A program made the translations under genes and the position numbers. Below are positions 1 through 8,350 of a stretch of DNA of 46,390 nucleotides, piece by piece. The stretch covers positions 26,314-72,703 of the forward strand of contig PLET01000059.1 in assembly GCA_003137095.1 (NCBI GenBank). The letters run 5' to 3'. The notes below the pieces were generated by a model. The model was not told where the DNA came from. It searched no databases and saw only the letters and a list, made by a program, of their open reading frames with translations. Positions within the stretch are counted from its first letter, which is position 1. Every line of letters starts with the position of its first letter. This DNA is from Gammaproteobacteria bacterium. Its GTDB lineage: Bacteria; Pseudomonadota; Gammaproteobacteria; Steroidobacterales; Steroidobacteraceae.

Positions 1-339
1 ATGATGATCGATTTCGCGCTCGAGGCGCAGCGCGCCCACGGCAAATCTCCACGCGACGCAATTTTCGAGGCCTGCGTCAAGCGCTTCCGTCCCATCATGA
101 TGACCACTACCGCGGCCCTGTTCGGTGCGCTGCCGCTCGCGATCCGGGCCGGCGACGGCGCCGAATTGCGCCGGCCGCTCGGCATTTCGATCGCCGGCGG
201 TCTGGTGGTGAGCCAGTTGCTCACGCTGTACACGACGCCGCTGATCTACCTATACATGGATCGCTTCCAGAACTGGTACCGCAGCAAGCGTCATGCGCGG
301 CACGTGGCCCGCGATGCGCTGCCGGGTCATTTGGCATGA
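1..339 (+). CDS. RND efflux transporter, C-terminal end (cut by window start)
   Basis: This is the last 112 residues of an inner-membrane RND (AcrB/MdtBC-like) pump, which uses proton influx to drive drug export through a tripartite complex. Visible family features are MMIDFALEA at the start, the stretch [20 protein letters not shown], and a final membrane segment ending in [13 protein letters not shown], which closes nearly all HAE1-family pumps. The reading frame is open at base 1, so the ATG there is an internal methionine and not a start. The stop overlaps the next gene's ATG (ATGA), so pump and outer-membrane channel are probably co-translated. The substrate cannot be told from this fragment. 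Confidence 0.93.
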   Translation: MMIDFALEAQRAHGKSPRDAIFEACVKRFRPIMMTTTAALFGALPLAIRAGDGAELRRPLGISIAGGLVVSQLLTLYTTPLIYLYMDRFQNWYRSKRHARHVARDALPGHLA

Positions 340-1793
340 TGCGGCTCGCATCCGGCTGGCGCGGCGCGTTGGCGCTGCAGGCGGCGGCGCTGCAGGCGGC
401 CGTGCTGAGCGGCGGCTGTGCGGTCGGACCCGATTACGCGCGCCCCCCCACGCCGGCGCCGGCGCAGTTCAAGGAATCGCTGGGCTGGAGAACGGCGCAG
501 CCGAAGGACCAGCTGCCGCGCGGCAAATGGTGGGAGGTATATGGCGACGGGAATCTGAACGCACTCATGGAACAGATCGACATCTCCAACCAGAACATCA
601 AGCAGGCCGAGGCGCAATACCGCGCGGCCCGCGCACTGGTGCAGGCGGCGCGGGCCGCCTATTTCCCGACTGTCGCGCTCGACCCCTCCGCAACCCGCGC
701 GCGCAGCGGCGCGCGCATCATCACCAGCGCACCGTCCGGCGCGCAGGTCGTCTCCTCCGGCAGCGTGGTGGGCAACACCTTTGCCGCCACCGGCGATGCC
801 AGCTGGGAAATCGATCTCTGGGGCAAGCTGCGGCGCACCACCGAAAATGCGCGCGAAACCGCCGCAGCCAGCGCCGCGGACCTCGAAGCCGCGCGGCTCA
901 GTGCCCAGGCGGAACTCGCCCAGGATTACTTCGAGCTGCGCGTCACGGACGAGGAGAAGCGGCTGTACGACGCCAACGTGGAAGGCCTGCAGAAATCCCT
1001 GAAGATCACGCAAAATCAATATTCCGTCGGCGTCGCCGGACAATCCGACGTGGCGCAGGCGCAGACGCAGCTCAAATCCACCCAGGCGGCCGCCATCGAC
1101 CTCGCCATCCAGCGCGGTCAATTGGAACATGCCATCGCCGTGCTGATCGGCAAGGCCGTGGAGGATTTCTCCCTGCCGCCGATCCCCCTGGTGGTGAAGA
1201 TCCCCGACATCCCGCTCGATCTGCCGTCGGACCTGCTGGAACGCAGGCCGGACATCGCAGGCAACGAGCGCCGCATGGCCGCTTCCAACGCCAGCATCGG
1301 GGTGGCCAAGTCGGCGTATTTCCCGTCGCTCACGCTGTCCGGGCAGTACGGCTATCAGAGCTCGAGCTGGAGCCACCTGTTCTCGGTCGCCAACGAGGTC
1401 TGGTCCGTGGGGCCCGCTCTCGCACTGACGCTGTTCGATGGCGGCCTGCGCCGCGCGCTCACCAACCAGGCGGTCGCCAATTACGACGCCAGCGTTGCCG
1501 TCTACCGGCAGACGGTGCTGGCCGCGTTCCAAGACGTGGAGGACAATCTCATCTCCTTACGCGTTCTCGCCGACGAGATCACCGTCCAGGACGAGGCCAC
1601 CAAGGCGGCCGACGCCGCCGAGGCGATCGCCTTGAACCAGTACAAATCCGGCATCGTGAGCTACCTCAATGTGGTGGTGGCGCAAACCACGGCGCTCACC
1701 AACGAGCGCGCCTCCTTAAGCGTGCGCGGACGACAGCTCGCCTCCAGTGTGGCGCTGATCAAATCCCTGGGCGGGAGCTGGAATCATTCATGA
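336..1793 (+). CDS. RND efflux outer-membrane channel, NodT/OprM family lipoprotein
   Basis: A 485-residue outer-membrane factor forming the trimeric exit duct of the RND pump encoded just upstream. A hydrophobic leader runs to Cys28, followed by AVGPDYARP, the usual mature start of NodT-family lipoproteins. The lipobox LSGGC is not ideal, because leucine is at -4 instead of -3. Two outer efflux protein repeats follow, the second containing [17 protein letters not shown] near residue 300, a hallmark of the family. The length is normal. The start overlaps the pump stop by 4 bases; a second ATG follows at once at 339. Its 3' end overlaps the oppositely oriented DUF2231 gene by 35 bases. Confidence 0.95.
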   Translation: MMRLASGWRGALALQAAALQAAVLSGGCAVGPDYARPPTPAPAQFKESLGWRTAQPKDQLPRGKWWEVYGDGNLNALMEQIDISNQNIKQAEAQYRAARALVQAARAAYFPTVALDPSATRARSGARIITSAPSGAQVVSSGSVVGNTFAATGDASWEIDLWGKLRRTTENARETAAASAADLEAARLSAQAELAQDYFELRVTDEEKRLYDANVEGLQKSLKITQNQYSVGVAGQSDVAQAQTQLKSTQAAAIDLAIQRGQLEHAIAVLIGKAVEDFSLPPIPLVVKIPDIPLDLPSDLLERRPDIAGNERRMAASNASIGVAKSAYFPSLTLSGQYGYQSSSWSHLFSVANEVWSVGPALALTLFDGGLRRALTNQAVANYDASVAVYRQTVLAAFQDVEDNLISLRVLADEITVQDEATKAADAAEAIALNQYKSGIVSYLNVVVAQTTALTNERASLSVRGRQLASSVALIKSLGGSWNHS

Positions 1794-2223
1794 CCCCGAT
1801 GCCGTAGCGGTACACGTTCTGTCCGCCGCGATAACCGGTCATGATCAGGGCCGCGCAAGCCGCGCATAGCAGGACGAGAAACAGCCGCGAGGGACGCGAA
1901 TCCTGGGGCTTGCCGGCGCCGCGCCAGACCGCGAGGATCAGCAATCCGAGCGAGGTGACCACCGCCCACTTCAGATGCAGGGACACCGCCTGTCGCGCCG
2001 CCGGCCCGGGATGCAGGTCGATTACAGCGGCCAGTCCGGTGCCGAGCGCCAGCAGCGCGCCCAACGTACCGAGGCACAGATTCCAGGTGCCGACTGTGGC
2101 GAGGGTGGCGGCCAGTCCCTGCTGCCGCAGCACCCGGGCCAGGCACAGGGCGGCGGCCGAGGTCAGGACCAGCGCGAGCGGAAAATGCACCACCACGGGA
2201 TGCCAGCCGGGCAGCAAGGTCAT
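1759..2223 (-). CDS. DUF2231-type small integral membrane protein
   Basis: A 154-residue protein with about four predicted membrane spans. The N-terminal motif GWHPVVVHFPLALVL is typical of DUF2231 proteins, whose function is not established; some are suspected to bind haem because of the conserved histidines. It is the last gene of the minus-strand glycan operon, and its ATG overlaps the stop of the sugar epimerase gene (ATGA). The start at 2223 was chosen because the longer open frame upstream is arginine-rich shadow sequence of the epimerase gene. Its link to glycan synthesis rests only on position. The 3' end runs 35 bases into the convergent efflux channel gene. Confidence 0.75.
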   Translation of the reverse strand: MTLLPGWHPVVVHFPLALVLTSAAALCLARVLRQQGLAATLATVGTWNLCLGTLGALLALGTGLAAVIDLHPGPAARQAVSLHLKWAVVTSLGLLILAVWRGAGKPQDSRPSRLFLVLLCAACAALIMTGYRGGQNVYRYGIGVMNDSSSRPGI

Positions 2224-3179
2224 GGCGGAGCCCCGCCGCCCGGCGCTGCCAGACCGCCGCGCCACCACGCGATCGCATCGGCGAGCCCCTCGTGCAAGGC
2301 AAACTGCGGCTGCCATCCGAGCTCGGTCTGCAGACGTTGCACGTCCGGCACCAGCAACGGCGGCTCGCCCGGCGGCAGCGGCCGCGCGCCGAGCCGCACC
2401 AGATCCGGACGCCCGATCTGTCGGGCGATCTCGCCGATCAGATCCGCGACTGCGATGCGCTCCGCCGCTCCGATGTTCACGGGACCCGCGAGCTCGCTGT
2501 CGAGCAGTGCGGCGAATGCCGCGCCCACATCGGCGACGTGCAGGAAGGCGCGCACCTGCCGGCCGTGCGAACACAGCGCCTCGCGGCCCATGAGCAAGCT
2601 GCGGATCACCGAGGCCACCAGACGCTGCGGATGCTCGTATGGACCGTATTGCAGGAAGATGCGGCCCCAGGCGCTCGACAGATCGTGTTCCCGGCCGAAT
2701 CGGTCAAGCTCCGCTTGCAGCGCGATCTTGCAGGCCACGTACGGCAGCGGCGGCGTGAGGTTCACGGCCAATGGGCTCGACGCCTCGCGGCACACCCCGA
2801 CCTGCGACCAATCGTACTCCGCGCAGGAACCGGCCATGACCGCGCGCACGCCACCCTCCCGCGAAAACGCCCGCAGCATCCGCCGGCTCGTCTCCAGCCA
2901 ACGTGCATTGTCGGTGCTGGTCCAATAGCTGCCGGGAGTGGCGATCCAGGCGAAATGCAGCAGATGCGTCGGCCGCACCGCGGCAAACAAGGCCTCGAGC
3001 GCAGCCGAATCGAACAAATCGGCCGTATGCAGCGTCGCGCCCGCGAGCTGCGCCGCGACCGCGCCTCCCCTGCCGGACAGCACCGCATGCACGTCATAGC
3101 CGAGCCGGCGCAGGACCGGCACGCTCCAGCGCCCGATGAAGCCGCCTGCGCCGCTGACCAGCACGCGCTTGGCGTTCAT
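2220..3179 (-). CDS. NAD(P)-dependent nucleotide-sugar epimerase/reductase (extended SDR)
   Basis: A 319-residue extended short-chain dehydrogenase/reductase. The Rossmann motif GAGGFIGRW lies near residue 10, and the catalytic region shows the serine of AGSCAEYDW followed by YVACK, where Y and K are the active pair. HVADVGAAFAALL is a late SDR-e motif. In CDP-sugar clusters, enzymes of this type reduce a 4-keto sugar to give the final CDP-deoxyhexose, as AscF and Prt-type enzymes do. The gene follows the 3,5-epimerase gene with a 4-base overlap, which fits a reductase acting last. The exact product is not predictable. The start at 3179 is set by the start of the Rossmann fold. Confidence 0.85.
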   Translation of the reverse strand: MNAKRVLVSGAGGFIGRWSVPVLRRLGYDVHAVLSGRGGAVAAQLAGATLHTADLFDSAALEALFAAVRPTHLLHFAWIATPGSYWTSTDNARWLETSRRMLRAFSREGGVRAVMAGSCAEYDWSQVGVCREASSPLAVNLTPPLPYVACKIALQAELDRFGREHDLSSAWGRIFLQYGPYEHPQRLVASVIRSLLMGREALCSHGRQVRAFLHVADVGAAFAALLDSELAGPVNIGAAERIAVADLIGEIARQIGRPDLVRLGARPLPPGEPPLLVPDVQRLQTELGWQPQFALHEGLADAIAWWRGGLAAPGGGAPP

Positions 3180-3718
3180 CGGCGATCGGGCGGACCCAGT
3201 AGCGCAAAGCCCGCATCGCGCGCGGACACGACGCTCGGGATCGCCGGCCATTCGATTCCCACCCCGGGATCGTCCCAGCGGATGCCACGGCTGAATGCCG
3301 GAGCGTGCGGCGTGGAAATCATGTAATAGACCTCGCTATGGTCGGCCAGGGTGAGGAAGCCGTGCGCGAATCCCGGCGGAACGAACAGCGAGCGGCGGTT
3401 GGCGGCCGTCAATTCCACGCCGAACCAGCGCCGATGGGTGGGCGACCGTGGGCGGATGTCGATGATCACATCGAACACCCCACCCGCCGTGCATCGCACC
3501 AGCTTGGCTTCGCCGTGCGGCTCGGCTTGGTAGTGCATGCCGCGCAGCGTACCCGCCCGGTTGTTGTGCGAGATGCTGCATTGGAGCATGGGCACGCCCA
3601 GACCGTGCGCCGCGAACTCGTCGACGCAATAGCTGCGGGCAAAGAATCCGCGCGCGTCCTCGAGCGGCTCGATGTCGATCTGGAAGGCGCCGGCAAGCGC
3701 GGTTTCCGTGAAGATCAT
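3176..3718 (-). CDS. RmlC-like nucleotide-sugar 3,5-epimerase
   Basis: A 180-residue cupin enzyme of the dTDP-4-dehydrorhamnose 3,5-epimerase family. Family motifs are [24 protein letters not shown] (catalytic histidine in the HxQ context), [16 protein letters not shown] and [13 protein letters not shown], in the right order and spacing. No dTDP-glucose enzymes lie nearby and the neighbours are CDP-glucose enzymes. I infer that it epimerises CDP-4-keto-6-deoxyglucose, as AscE does in ascarylose synthesis, and not the dTDP substrate. The start overlaps nothing: 28 bases separate it from the in-frame end of the broken cytidylyltransferase. Its stop overlaps the reductase start. Confidence 0.88.
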   Translation of the reverse strand: MIFTETALAGAFQIDIEPLEDARGFFARSYCVDEFAAHGLGVPMLQCSISHNNRAGTLRGMHYQAEPHGEAKLVRCTAGGVFDVIIDIRPRSPTHRRWFGVELTAANRRSLFVPPGFAHGFLTLADHSEVYYMISTPHAPAFSRGIRWDDPGVGIEWPAIPSVVSARDAGFALLGPPDRR

Positions 3719-3746
3719 GCCGCGAGAGTGCCCGGGCCCGTGGCGA

Positions 3747-4248
3747 CTAGTTGGGCCATCGTTTCCACGGCGCCGCGCCGCTGTCCCACAGCGCGTTCAG
3801 GCTGTGCTTGTCGCGCAGCGTGTCCATCGGCTGCCAGAAGCCGCGGTGCACCCAGGCCGCCAATTCGCCGTCCGCGGCCAGCTTTTCCATCGGTTCGTTC
3901 TCCCACACCGTGTGGTCGCCGCCGATCAGGTCGAGCACCTGCGGTTCGAGCACGAAAAATCCGCCGTTGATCAGACCGCCCTCCGCCTGCGGCTTCTCCG
4001 CGAATGAAGTCACCTTGCCGCCGCTCATGGCGATGCGCCCGAAGCGTGCCGGCGGCGAGACACTTGCGCACTTTGAGGCCCTTGTAGCCGAGACACACGA
4101 TGAACTCGGCCACGCCGAAGCAGGCATACAGCTTCATGATGTGCCAGAGGATGGGACGTGAGCCGATCTCCACCATCGGCTTGGGCCGGGTGTTCGATTC
4201 CTCGGCGATACGCGTGCCCTTGCCCCCGGCCAGGATGACGCATTTCAT
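3747..4248 (-). pseudogene. rfbF: Glucose-1-phosphate cytidylyltransferase, internal deletion and frameshift
   Basis: RfbF makes CDP-glucose from CTP and glucose-1-phosphate and is normally about 255 residues long. Here the first ~62 residues are clear (LAGGKGTR nucleotide-binding loop, [29 protein letters not shown]). The C-terminal ~100 residues are also clear ([52 protein letters not shown]), but they lie in another frame. The join falls at about 4058-4068. Roughly 75 residues are missing, including the region that in homologues carries the TGGRL and YGDG/DVD substrate and metal-binding motifs. Translated as is, the protein would be inactive. The flanking pathway genes look intact, so this may be a recent loss or an assembly error. 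Its ATG overlaps the rfbG stop. Confidence 0.88.
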
Positions 4249-5318
4249 GGCATTGACTTCATGAGATCACCGTAGCGCCTGATCTGGTCCTCGCAAATCG
4301 CCGGCATGTCCGCTCCCGCCCGATGCGCCCGATACCAGTCGGCAGTCCAAGACAGCGCATCCGGCAGGTCCAGCCGCGGACGCCAACCGAGTTCGCGGCG
4401 GGCCAGATCGGACGACAGCGTCAGGGCGTGCGCCTCGGGCGGATGCGTGCCGGCGGCCTGCCGCCATCCGGGTTTGCCGTCGAAGCGCGCGCTGAACGCC
4501 TCGACCACCGTGCTCACGGGACAAAAGGATGCCGCGTCCGGGCCGAAATTGACAGCACGCGGCGCCGAATGCGGCGATTGCGCCAGCGCCTGCGCCAGGA
4601 CGAGATAGCCCGACAGCGGCTCGAGCACGTGCTGCCAGGGCCGCACCGCCGCCGGGTAGCGCAGATTCACGGGTTCGTCCGCCTCCAGCGCCCGTACGCA
4701 GTCGGGCACCAGCCGGTCGCGGGACCAATCACCGCCGCCGATGACGTTGCCCGCCCGCGCGGTCGCGAGCGGCGGCCCGTCGCGAAAGAAACTGTCGCGA
4801 AAGCTGCCCGTCAGCAGCTCCGCACAGGCCTTGCTGTTGCTGTACGGGTCGTGCCCGCCGAGCCGGTCGCCTTCCTCGAAGGGCCGGTCGCCGCCGTCGT
4901 TCTGGTACACCTTGTCGCTGGTGACCACCAGCACGCATTGCAGTCGCCGCAGCTTGCGGCACGCCTGCAGCAGCACCGCGGTACCCATGACGTTGGTGGC
5001 ATAGGTGCCGAGGGGATCCTGGTAGGACTCGCGCACCAGCGCCTGCGCGGCCATGTGCACGATCACCTGCGGATCGGCCTCCTCCAGCACTTCGGCGAAG
5101 CGCGAGGCGTCGCGAATGTCGCCGCGAACGTCGCGCAGTCCCGGCCGAGCCGCACCGGCCAGGGTCCACAGGCTCGGATCGGTGAGCGGCGCCAGGGCGT
5201 AGCCGGTCACGTCGGCGCCGAGCGCCCGCAGCCACAGGCTCATCCAAGCGCCCTTGAAGCCCGTATGCCCGGTCAGAAGGACGCTGCGGTCCCGCCAGAA
5301 TCCGGCCGCCACGTCCAT
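4245..5318 (-). CDS. rfbG: CDP-glucose 4,6-dehydratase
   Basis: A 357-residue extended SDR that converts CDP-glucose to CDP-4-keto-6-deoxyglucose, the entry point to CDP-linked deoxysugars of O-antigens. Key features are the NAD loop [10 protein letters not shown], which is diagnostic for this enzyme as opposed to the dTDP form, the substrate region [26 protein letters not shown], the catalytic TSDKVY serine region, and YSNSKACAE supplying Y and [12 protein letters not shown] and [14 protein letters not shown] are also characteristic. Start 5318 gives the usual short N-terminus. A GTG at 5342 overlapping the upstream stop is possible but would add eight unneeded residues. Confidence 0.93.
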   Translation of the reverse strand: MDVAAGFWRDRSVLLTGHTGFKGAWMSLWLRALGADVTGYALAPLTDPSLWTLAGAARPGLRDVRGDIRDASRFAEVLEEADPQVIVHMAAQALVRESYQDPLGTYATNVMGTAVLLQACRKLRRLQCVLVVTSDKVYQNDGGDRPFEEGDRLGGHDPYSNSKACAELLTGSFRDSFFRDGPPLATARAGNVIGGGDWSRDRLVPDCVRALEADEPVNLRYPAAVRPWQHVLEPLSGYLVLAQALAQSPHSAPRAVNFGPDAASFCPVSTVVEAFSARFDGKPGWRQAAGTHPPEAHALTLSSDLARRELGWRPRLDLPDALSWTADWYRAHRAGADMPAICEDQIRRYGDLMKSMP

Positions 5319-5341
5319 GGGTGCGCGCAAGGGTGCGGCCA

Positions 5342-6244
5342 CTAGTGCGGTTCGTCCGCCCAGTAGGAGCGCAGCGTTCGAAGATACGGCCGGATCCGAC
5401 CGGAGCCCATGAGGGAGGCGACCCGGATGCGCCAATTGAGCTGTCTGCGCAGGCCGCTGACCAGGTGGAATACGTCCCGATACTGGCCGCGGCGCTGCGT
5501 GCTGTAGGCGATCTTCAGCGCATCGCAGGCCAGCGCCACTGGCAGCTTGTAGATCCGCGAGCGTGCGGCGAACGGATCGCGGACCCGCGCAACGAAGCCC
5601 GGGTCCGTGGTCAGAATCCACGTGGCGATGCGCTCCATGAGGAAGATCTTCATCTGCACGCCGAATCCGCCGCGATACGCAGTGGGCGCGCGCAATGCCT
5701 GCCCCAATTCGTCCGCGGGGGTCTCGGCGATCGCAAACAGCTGCTCATTGATCGCGAGCCATTCGCGCCAGAAGCGCGGTTTGGCGAGGAAATAGTTCGA
5801 ATGCACCGTGTTTCTGGAATCGGAGACCAGTTCCTCGAGATCGGTGGGCCGGCCGATGCGCTCGAAGAAGCCGCCTGCGGTTTTCAGCAGGCCCGGATGC
5901 TGCGATTCGCCGTGCTTGAACACATTGAGATAATAAGCGCTGTTGTGGATGCTCGGACTGAGCAGGATCACATCGGCGCAACCGGCGTCCGCGGCGGCGA
6001 ACGCATGCACCTGGGCGGCGCTCAAATTGGTCTTCTGCGTGAAACGCGGCGACAAAAATCCATACAACGCCTCCTCGTGCAGGGTCTCGCCGCGCAGGAA
6101 ATTGCGGATCGGCCAATACTCGAACCAGTCCGGCCGTTCGTTGGCCGAGTTGTCGAGGACCGCGAATCCCGGATCGAGCTCCTGCCGCGAGGTGTAGTGG
6201 TTCAGGATGGTGAAGATTTGCGCGGCGGGCATTGCCGAAAGCAT
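5342..6244 (-). CDS. Conserved unknown protein of glycan cluster, possible glycosyltransferase
   Basis: A 300-residue soluble protein without signal peptide or membrane span. I do not recognise the family with certainty. The N-terminal half (HYTSRQELDPGFAVLDNS, WPIRNFL) followed by ILLSPSIHNSAYYLNVFKHG, and a middle section with NYFLAKPRFWREWLAINEQLF then FGVQMKIFLMERIATWIL, recall the layout of DUF4422/stealth-like proteins. In those a motif for a polymer-synthesising domain is followed by FxxxxxE(R) segments. That resemblance is by eye only. The gene lies between a GT4 glycosyltransferase and CDP-glucose dehydratase, so a role in making or attaching the glycan is the best guess. The start at 6244 sits 10 bases after the previous stop; an alternative ATG is at 6232. 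Confidence 0.7.
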   Translation of the reverse strand: MLSAMPAAQIFTILNHYTSRQELDPGFAVLDNSANERPDWFEYWPIRNFLRGETLHEEALYGFLSPRFTQKTNLSAAQVHAFAAADAGCADVILLSPSIHNSAYYLNVFKHGESQHPGLLKTAGGFFERIGRPTDLEELVSDSRNTVHSNYFLAKPRFWREWLAINEQLFAIAETPADELGQALRAPTAYRGGFGVQMKIFLMERIATWILTTDPGFVARVRDPFAARSRIYKLPVALACDALKIAYSTQRRGQYRDVFHLVSGLRRQLNWRIRVASLMGSGRIRPYLRTLRSYWADEPH

Positions 6245-6254
6245 ACCGGCTTCG

Positions 6255-7262
6255 TCATCCGGCCGCGAGCCGCGCCAGCAGCTCCAGATATCGCACCCGG
6301 TAGGCATGCATCGAGTAGCGGGATTCCACGTGCGCGCGTCCCATGGCGCCGAACCGCGCCCGCAGGTCCGGTGATTCGATCAGCCGGTCCAGGCAGCGCT
6401 CCCATTCATCGGTGCCGCGGGCATGAAATCCGCTGACGCCGTCGATCACGGCCTCGCGGTTGGCGCCGATCGGCGAGGCGACGCAAGGCAGCGCGGCCGC
6501 CATGTATTGCAGCAGTTTGAAGGCGCACTTGCCGCGGCTCCATTCGTCATCGCTGAGCGGCATGATGCCGATGTGCGCGCCCGCCAGGGCCGCCGCCTCG
6601 GTCGGGGCGCTCCACGGCACACGCTCGATGGTGACCTCCGGCCATTCCGGAAATCTCGAGCAGATCACCTTCAACCGCAGCGCCGGATGACGCACGGCGA
6701 GACGCGCCAATGCGGGGCGGATCATTTCCAGGTAGACCAGATTCTCCGGGCTGCCGATCCAGGCGATCGTCGGTGGATCATCCTGCGTGGCCGTGGTGGG
6801 CATGTAGGCCGACGCGTCGATCGACGTCGGCAGGATGCGGAGGTCGCGCGCGGCGGTGCGCGCGACCTCCGCGAGCACCTCGTTGCCGCAGGCAACCACG
6901 TCCACCCACCGACAGGTCGCCGCGAACTTGCGACGGCGCCACGGCGAATCGTCGGCGGGCAGTCCCAAGCGCCGCGGCTTGCGCACGTAGATGGCATCGT
7001 CGACGTCGAATATCCGGCGGCGCGCCAGGGAGGCGAACAGACGTGCCTCGAGCGCGCTCAGTTTGATCTGATGCAGAACAACGACGTCCGCCCATCGCAG
7101 CAGCTCGCGTCGCTCCCAGGTGCGCAGACCATAGCGGCCGCCCGGGAACCGTTCGCACCTGACCTGCCAGCCGGCCGACTCGAGCGCCGCCGCAAGACTT
7201 TGCATGCGGTGGCGGAACGAGGGTTGACCCAGATCGTAGCCGAGCAGCACCACCCTGCTCAT
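6255..7262 (-). CDS. Glycosyltransferase, GT4-like (GT-B fold)
   Basis: A 335-residue cytosolic enzyme expected to transfer a sugar from a nucleotide donor to a growing lipid-linked glycan. The N-terminal domain begins VVLLGYDLGQPSFRHRMQSLAAAL, usual for GT4 acceptors. The C-terminal donor domain includes ILPTSIDASAY, TIAWIGSPENL, the GIMPLSDDEWSRGKCAFKLLQYM stretch and ASPIGANREAVIDGVSGFHA. The last two correspond to the conserved GT4 donor-binding glutamate region, although the classic EX7E is altered to a K-x-L-Q-Y-M form seen in some cluster enzymes. The start overlaps the upstream gene's stop (ATGA). Sugar and acceptor specificity cannot be inferred. Confidence 0.88.
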   Translation of the reverse strand: MSRVVLLGYDLGQPSFRHRMQSLAAALESAGWQVRCERFPGGRYGLRTWERRELLRWADVVVLHQIKLSALEARLFASLARRRIFDVDDAIYVRKPRRLGLPADDSPWRRRKFAATCRWVDVVACGNEVLAEVARTAARDLRILPTSIDASAYMPTTATQDDPPTIAWIGSPENLVYLEMIRPALARLAVRHPALRLKVICSRFPEWPEVTIERVPWSAPTEAAALAGAHIGIMPLSDDEWSRGKCAFKLLQYMAAALPCVASPIGANREAVIDGVSGFHARGTDEWERCLDRLIESPDLRARFGAMGRAHVESRYSMHAYRVRYLELLARLAAG

Positions 7263-8350
7263 GCGCGCACCGCGCCCGGTCCAAGCAGGCCCGCGAGCGC
7301 TTCGAGCGCGACCTGGATGCCGTCGCGCAGTCCCAGCGCAGCGGCGCGCCGCGCGAGCGCGGCGCGTTCCGGCTCTTCGGCCAACAGGGCGCGCGCCGCC
7401 TGCGCGATGTCCGCCGCGCGCAGCGCCGCCGCGACGGCAACCCCAGCGTCCACGCAGCGCCGCACCCGCAGCGCCTGATCCTTCGCGATGCCGACCGCAA
7501 CACAGGCCGCGCCGCAGGCGATGCCCTGAATCAGCGTCGAACCGCCGTTGGCAACGACCAGCCGGGCGCCGCGCATCAGTTCGGTCAATTCAGCGTGCGG
7601 CAGCAATCCCGGCAGGTGCAGATTCGAACCGGGCTCGGCCGCCGCCGCGGGCGGTCCGACGACGATGCACGGCAGGCCGCCGGCGGCGAGGCTGCGAGCC
7701 GCGGCGCGAAATTCGCCGGGCGCATTCAGCACGCCCGGATGTCCGGTGCCGCCGCCGGGCACGAGCAGCGCATAGCCGCCCGCCTCGCAGCCGATGCGCG
7801 CGAGAACCGCGCGGCGTAGTCCGGGATCCGCGGCCTCGATGAGCACATCGAGATACCGCACCATCGGCCGCCCGATCAGCCTCAGCTTGAATCTTTCGAC
7901 GGGGCGCAGCGCCCCGGCGATGAACTGCGGATAGGCGATCCAATGCTCGTCGATCAACGGCATCCAGCGCCAGCGAAACGCCTTGCGCCGCTGGCGCGCC
8001 CGCGCGCTGATGAACACCACCCGTGCTCCGAGGCGCGCCGCCGCGCGCAGCTGCGCGGTGCGGCCCGCATTGTCGAAAATGACCACGTCCGGCCGGAATT
8101 TCTCCATCAGTGCGATCAGTTCGGCGCTGTGAAAGGTGGGCGACGCGGGCAGCAGGGTTTGCTCGAAGGGCGCGTCCGCGGCATAGGGCGCATCGCGGCT
8201 GATCGCGAAGTGCACGGCGATATCCCAGCGCGCGCGGGCGGCGCGTGCGATCGCCAGGCTGCGCGCGTACTCGCCCATCCCGTACGCCCCGGAGACGGGC
8301 ACGAAAAGCAGACGGCGTGCGTCCGCAGACGGCTGCCGCGGGTCACTCAA
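7259..8350 (-). CDS. Glycosyltransferase, GT28/MurG-like (GT-B fold)
   Basis: A 363-residue protein with two Rossmann-like halves. The N-terminal half starts RRLLFVPVSGAYGMGEYARSLAIA, with the GxGE loop found in MurG/SpsG-type enzymes. The second half begins ALLVPGGGTGHPG and includes LPHAELTELMRGARLVVANGGSTLIQGIACG, the donor-binding GGSTxxEA-like region of family 28. It probably adds one sugar to the same glycan as its neighbours. No ATG lies before the first strand; the best start is TTG at 8350, overlapping the asnB stop by 8 bases, with no clear ribosome site. Translation is probably coupled to asnB. Confidence 0.8.
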   Translation of the reverse strand: MSDPRQPSADARRLLFVPVSGAYGMGEYARSLAIARAARARWDIAVHFAISRDAPYAADAPFEQTLLPASPTFHSAELIALMEKFRPDVVIFDNAGRTAQLRAAARLGARVVFISARARQRRKAFRWRWMPLIDEHWIAYPQFIAGALRPVERFKLRLIGRPMVRYLDVLIEAADPGLRRAVLARIGCEAGGYALLVPGGGTGHPGVLNAPGEFRAAARSLAAGGLPCIVVGPPAAAAEPGSNLHLPGLLPHAELTELMRGARLVVANGGSTLIQGIACGAACVAVGIAKDQALRVRRCVDAGVAVAAALRAADIAQAARALLAEEPERAALARRAAALGLRDGIQVALEALAGLLGPGAVRA

